From: JAYEJB01 sp034716415
Lineage (GTDB): Bacteria; Patescibacteriota; Patescibacteriia; SG8-24
NCBI GenBank assembly: GCA_034716415.1
Contig: JAYEJB010000050.1
Location: forward strand, 1-10,048
DNA length: 10,048 bases
Direction: 5' to 3'
The notes under the pieces are model-generated. The model made no database searches, was not told the origin of the DNA, and saw nothing but the letters and a program-made list of their open reading frames with translations. The translations under genes were made by a program, and so were the position numbers. Below are positions 5,718 through 10,048 of this stretch, one piece after another. Each line of letters starts with the position of its first letter. The stretch's first letter is position 1.

Positions 5718-5721
<4 letters not shown>
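5260..5721 (-). CDS. NUDIX hydrolase, NUDT15-like (first of two in the operon)
   Basis: The 153-residue protein has a complete Nudix box at residues 53-75 (GGHLEYMESIEECIRR, then ESMEEAGI), with the G(5)E(7)RExxEExGU spacing and the metal-binding Glu residues. As in its paralogue downstream, the surroundings (VGVGCLVIKDGKILMHKRL; CVEWGWFDMNETPEPLF) resemble NUDT15-type MutT enzymes acting on nucleoside triphosphates. The exact substrate is unknown. The chosen start, ATG 5721, overlaps the secA stop as ATGA, a common translational-coupling arrangement. An ATG at 5733 is also in frame but would overlap secA by 16 nt, and ATG 5694 (Met10 here) is a possible shorter start, since the family homology only begins near residue 20. 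The stop is 2 nt before the DUF3850 gene. Confidence 0.92.
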
Positions 5722-8480
<2,759 letters not shown>

Positions 8481-8512
8481 GTGGTTCCGAAATCAGGTTC
8501 GTAACATACCTA

Positions 8513-8541
8513 TTTATACACGTGTGGCGGGTGATAGTCTA
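8513..8541 (-). promoter_or_regulatory. Promoter of the secA operon
   Basis: On the minus strand, TAGACT (8541-8536, four matches to TTGACA) is followed after 17 nt by TATAAA (8518-8513). The predicted start is near 8506, about 25 nt before ATG 8480. It lies below the terminator that closes the upstream small gene, so secA is expected to have its own transcription start. Confidence 0.65.
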
Positions 8542-8590
8542 GAGAGCGCTATAGTGGGCCGAATAACAGGTACGACGAGTCGTTTCAATG

Positions 8591-8614
8591 AAAAAAGCCC
8601 GACCGAAGCGGGCT
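8591..8614 (-). terminator. Intrinsic terminator of the 89-residue gene
   Basis: On the minus strand AGCCCG (8614-8609) pairs with CGGGCT (8601-8596) around a 7-nt loop, followed by a run of T to 8591. It lies about 30 nt after the stop at 8645 and about 50 nt before the secA promoter. Confidence 0.88.
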
Positions 8615-8644
8615 ATCCGGAGTTTTTCGACTTACTCACCGTCT

Positions 8645-8914
8645 CTAATCGACGCTCCACCGCGTTACGATCCCCGGACCGAATTCATCCTGCAGTTCGT
8701 ACAGCGCCACGATATGAAGAGACTCTTCACCGCGCAGCGGCAACAGTAGCGCCGCCGCCACATCGACCAGATATCGTGACAGATCCCGGCCAAGCTGCCT
8801 CGCTTCGAATTCCTGCCACCCCGGAGTCGCTCCGCGTATGAAATTCGCCTCGGCCGACAGCTTATCCAGCCTGATCTTAAACGCTTCACTGTCTAGAGGA
8901 CGATCGATAGCCAT
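8645..8914 (-). CDS. Small protein of unknown function (89 residues)
   Basis: I do not recognise a family. The product is probably mostly helical, with an amphipathic N-terminal half (FKIRLDKLSAEANFIRG) and a hydrophobic stretch YLVDVAAALLLPL (48-60) that is too short for a confident membrane helix, followed by ESLHIVALYELQDEFGPGIVTRW. No Cys or catalytic motif is seen. The start is ATG 8914: AGGAGGT (8927-8921) sits 6 nt upstream, one of the strongest Shine-Dalgarno sequences in the window. An in-frame ATG at 8995 would lie upstream of the promoter and is unlikely. The gene has its own promoter and terminator, is divergent from the 9124-9501 gene, and stands between hpf and secA. Confidence 0.8.
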   Translation of the reverse strand: MAIDRPLDSEAFKIRLDKLSAEANFIRGATPGWQEFEARQLGRDLSRYLVDVAAALLLPLRGEESLHIVALYELQDEFGPGIVTRWSVD

Positions 8915-8920
8915 CCAAGA

Positions 8921-8964
8921 ACCTCCTAATAAGTGTTTATACGACAAGTGGCGGAGCAAGGCAA
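8921..8964 (-). promoter_or_regulatory. Promoter and strong Shine-Dalgarno of the 89-residue gene
   Basis: On the minus strand TTGCCT (8964-8959) and TATAAA (8941-8936) are separated by 17 nt. The predicted transcription start is near 8929, directly before AGGAGGT (8927-8921), so the leader would be only about 15 nt and almost entirely the ribosome binding site. This also rules out the longer frame starting at 8995. Confidence 0.7.
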
Positions 8965-8980
8965 AACGAGCAGGCGGAAC

Positions 8981-9038
8981 GGAGAAAGGAGACAAGGCGG
9001 AGATTGGAATCTTCCCCCGCCCTCTCTGCTCTCTCTCC
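8981..9038. other. Imperfect inverted repeat in a divergent promoter region
   Basis: Nested matches GGAGA/TCTCC (8981-8985 with 9034-9038), GGCGG/CCGCC (8996-9000 with 9017-9021) and AGATT/AATCT (9001-9005 with 9008-9012) form an imperfect hairpin with unpaired purine- and pyrimidine-rich sides. No T-run follows. It lies between the two divergent promoters and could be a regulatory site or a degenerate repeat. The left flank includes GGCGGAGCAAG, also found in the left arm of repeat A (1480-1489 region). Confidence 0.4.
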
Positions 9039-9054
9039 GCTTTTCACCTCACCC

Positions 9055-9116
9055 TTGACAACCCAGCCCGAATCTGGCATGTTTCAGTTTCGTCAGCACC
9101 TTTGAACAGACAGGAG
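9055..9116 (+). promoter_or_regulatory. Promoter region and Shine-Dalgarno of the 125-residue gene
   Basis: A perfect -35 TTGACA (9055-9060) is followed after 17 nt by CATGTT (9078-9083), a weak -10. AGGAG (9112-9116) lies 7 nt before ATG 9124. The arrangement CCCTTGAC plus a poor -10 plus ACAGGAGT recurs upstream of the basic-protein gene at 3846. Confidence 0.6.
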
Positions 9117-9123
9117 TGGAAAG

Positions 9124-9501
9124 ATGCTTCCAAATGCCGTTCTCAAAAGTCTTGCCAAGGCCAGGAACACTGGGGACGTAGACTTGCTATTCGAGGTCAT
9201 GAAGACCATGAATGACTACGCGCTGGATCCCGAGGATTTCAATCTCGATCAGCGCACTCTGAGCGGACGCATCGTCGAGGTCTGTCTCGCGTCCTGCGCT
9301 CGAGAAATGAAGAGACCTTTCCCGGATATCTTGAAAATTAGCTTGGCGCTGACCATCGCCATCGATTATGGCCTCGACGCAGATAGGGCTGATGATATCC
9401 GGAAGGAAGCCGATCGCCAAAACGACATCGAGGAGATGGGGCTACCCAGCCCACACATGCCGAGGCCTAACGACCGCGACAGCTTCCCACTTCATATCTG
9501 A
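9124..9501 (+). CDS. Protein of unknown function (125 residues)
   Basis: I do not recognise a family. The product looks soluble and largely helical: LLFEVMKTMNDYALDPEDF (21-39), LSGRIVEVCLASCAREM (46-62) and ILKISLALTIAIDYGLDADRADDIRKEADRQ (69-99), followed by a Pro-rich acidic tail (MGLPSPHMPRPNDRD). Two Cys (54 and 58, spaced CLASC) are present but no further metal-site pattern. No signal peptide is seen. The start is fixed by AGGAG 7 nt upstream of ATG 9124, and the gene ends shortly before a strong terminator. It is divergent from the 89-residue gene and converges on hpf. Both small genes may belong together as a unit placed between hpf and secA. Confidence 0.78.
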   Translation: MLPNAVLKSLAKARNTGDVDLLFEVMKTMNDYALDPEDFNLDQRTLSGRIVEVCLASCAREMKRPFPDILKISLALTIAIDYGLDADRADDIRKEADRQNDIEEMGLPSPHMPRPNDRDSFPLHI

Positions 9502-9521
9502 TCGATCACGAGTCGAACAAG

Positions 9522-9546
9522 AGCCACCCAAAAGTGGCTTTTTTTT
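9522..9546 (+). terminator. Intrinsic terminator of the 125-residue gene
   Basis: AGCCAC (9522-9527) pairs perfectly with GTGGCT (9534-9539) around a 6-nt loop and is followed by a run of T to 9546. It lies 20 nt after the TGA stop at 9501. Confidence 0.92.
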
Positions 9547-9553
9547 CATACCG

Positions 9554-9578
9554 AAAAGCGCGATCTTGGCGCGCTTTT
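9554..9578. terminator. Perfect hairpin, bidirectional terminator, mainly for hpf
   Basis: AAAAGCGCG (9554-9562) and CGCGCTTTT (9570-9578) are a perfect 9-bp inverted repeat with a 7-nt loop. Each strand reads a GC stem ending in TTTT. It lies 4 nt beyond the hpf stop (TAG, 9584-9582) and immediately follows the plus-strand terminator, so it insulates the convergent hpf and 125-residue genes. Confidence 0.8.
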
Positions 9579-9581
9579 CTT

Positions 9582-9905
9582 CTAGTGCTTTTTCTTGGAT
9601 TCCAACGTGTCCTTGTAGTCGAGTATCTGCCGTTTGGCCTTGTCGCGCGCTTCGCGGACCGCCATGTACATGTCTTCGTTCTCGGCGTGGGCGTAGACGG
9701 GCTTGTTGGGCAGACGCACATGGACTTCCGCGCGGAAAAACGGACCTTTGGCGTGATGTTGCGTGGTCTTGCCGACCTCCACCTCGACGGTCACCGATTC
9801 ACCGAATCGTTCGAGCATCGCATCGAGCTTGGACATCTTTTCCTCTACCGCGACGAAGATGGCATCGGTGAGCTCTATGTCTTTGGTCTTAATGTCGAAA
9901 TTCAT
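9582..9905 (-). CDS. hpf: Ribosome hibernation-promoting factor, short form (HPF/RaiA family)
   Basis: The 107-residue protein is a short-form HPF/YfiA domain that binds the 30S decoding region and holds ribosomes inactive in slow growth or stress. The beta-alpha-beta-beta-beta-alpha plan is visible: MNFDIKTKDIELTD (1-14), a helix 15-34 with AIFVAVEEKMSKLDAMLERF, strands VTVEVEVGKT (38-47) and FFRAEVHVRLPNK (56-68), then the conserved AHAENEDMYMAVREARDKAKRQILDYKD (72-99). A basic tail (SKKKH) ends it. The C-terminal dimerisation domain of long HPF is absent, so 100S formation by this protein alone is not expected. ATG 9905 has no Shine-Dalgarno; TATCAT (9926-9921) may be a -10 close to the start. 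hpf commonly lies next to secA in other bacteria; here two small genes separate them. Confidence 0.94.
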   Translation of the reverse strand: MNFDIKTKDIELTDAIFVAVEEKMSKLDAMLERFGESVTVEVEVGKTTQHHAKGPFFRAEVHVRLPNKPVYAHAENEDMYMAVREARDKAKRQILDYKDTLESKKKH

Positions 9906-9942
9906 ACGGTTGATTGGTTAATGATACATTCTCTCAACGCCG

Positions 9943-9977
9943 ACGGGATTGCCGCGGCCTTCGGCCTCGCAATGACA
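9943..9977. repeat. Single arm of repeat A (35 bp identical to 1516-1550)
   Basis: Starting with ACGGGATTGCCGCGGCC and ending CGCAATGACA, this matches the right arm of repeat A exactly over 35 bp. The matching left arm (TGTCATTGCG in the opposite sense) is not found to its left, where hpf begins, so it is a solo or truncated copy. It lies upstream of hpf and its RNA could form the small GGCC-TTC-GGCC hairpin. Confidence 0.85.
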
Positions 9978-9983
9978 TAGGAT

Positions 9984-10048
9984 GATGTCTTATGCACAGT
10001 TTGGGGCAAAAACAGGCAGCCTGTTTCTTGCGAGAAACAGGCTGCCTG
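9984..10048. repeat. Palindromic repeat B, copy 2 (cut by window edge)
   Basis: The left arm begins GATGTCTTATGCACAG (identical to copy 1 over 16 bp), continues with TTTGGGG, and reaches an inner hairpin whose 15-bp stem, GAAACAGGCTGCCTG with its complement, is perfect; the rest of the right arm is beyond the window. This copy is more symmetric in its inner stem than copy 1. It begins 6 nt after the repeat A arm. Confidence 0.85.

Noticed and set aside
8915..8995. Longer N-terminus for the 89-residue protein starting at 8995
   Set aside because: The ATG at 8995 is upstream of a good promoter, and AGGAGGT directly precedes ATG 8914.

Overview
The window looks like part of a bacterial chromosome, most plausibly from the Patescibacteria (Candidate Phyla Radiation). 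This is an inference: the SecA nucleotide-binding domain carries family features I associate with that group (a ...LYDP... stretch after GLSVGC), genes are short and tightly packed, several starts have weak or no Shine-Dalgarno, and there is a typical small-genome mix of housekeeping and unrecognised small genes. Codon third positions favour G and C. The standard genetic code applies: at least six genes end in TGA. I see no rRNA, tRNA, CRISPR array, transposase or phage gene.

Layout. Nearly everything reads on the minus strand. At the left edge is the 5' part of a secreted beta-helix protein (1-549), then an intrinsic terminator and rdgB (676-1359, a house-cleaning nucleotide pyrophosphatase) with a clear sigma-70 promoter. 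A palindromic repeat (A, 1466-1552) separates it from a GH100-like glycosidase (1584-2894). A 96-bp near-perfect palindrome (B, 2942-3037) separates that from a coiled-coil gene of unknown function (3069-3515). A 330-bp intergenic stretch follows, rich in hairpins. A plus-strand gene for a small, strongly basic protein (3846-4214) then converges on the main operon.

The main operon, in transcription order on the minus strand, is secA (8480-5718), a NUDIX hydrolase (5721-5260), a DUF3850 gene broken by one in-frame TGA (5257-4991), a second NUDIX hydrolase (4988-4569) and csaA (4567-4229). Junctions are a 4-nt overlap or 1-2 nt gaps. It joins the preprotein translocation motor to CsaA, a tRNA-binding-fold chaperone linked in the literature to SecA, with two related NUDIX enzymes and an RNA-binding-type domain in between. 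Upstream of secA is a divergent pair of small unrecognised genes (8914-8645 minus, 9124-9501 plus), each with good promoter, Shine-Dalgarno and terminator. Beyond them lies hpf (9905-9582), a ribosome hibernation factor often found next to secA, so the pair appears to interrupt an hpf-secA neighbourhood.

The right end carries a 35-bp exact copy of one arm of repeat A, followed after 6 nt by a second copy of palindrome B that runs off the window. The main points for follow-up are the nonsense-interrupted DUF3850 gene inside an otherwise intact operon, the secA-csaA linkage, the two palindromic repeat families, and a perfect 13-bp palindrome upstream of the basic-protein gene.
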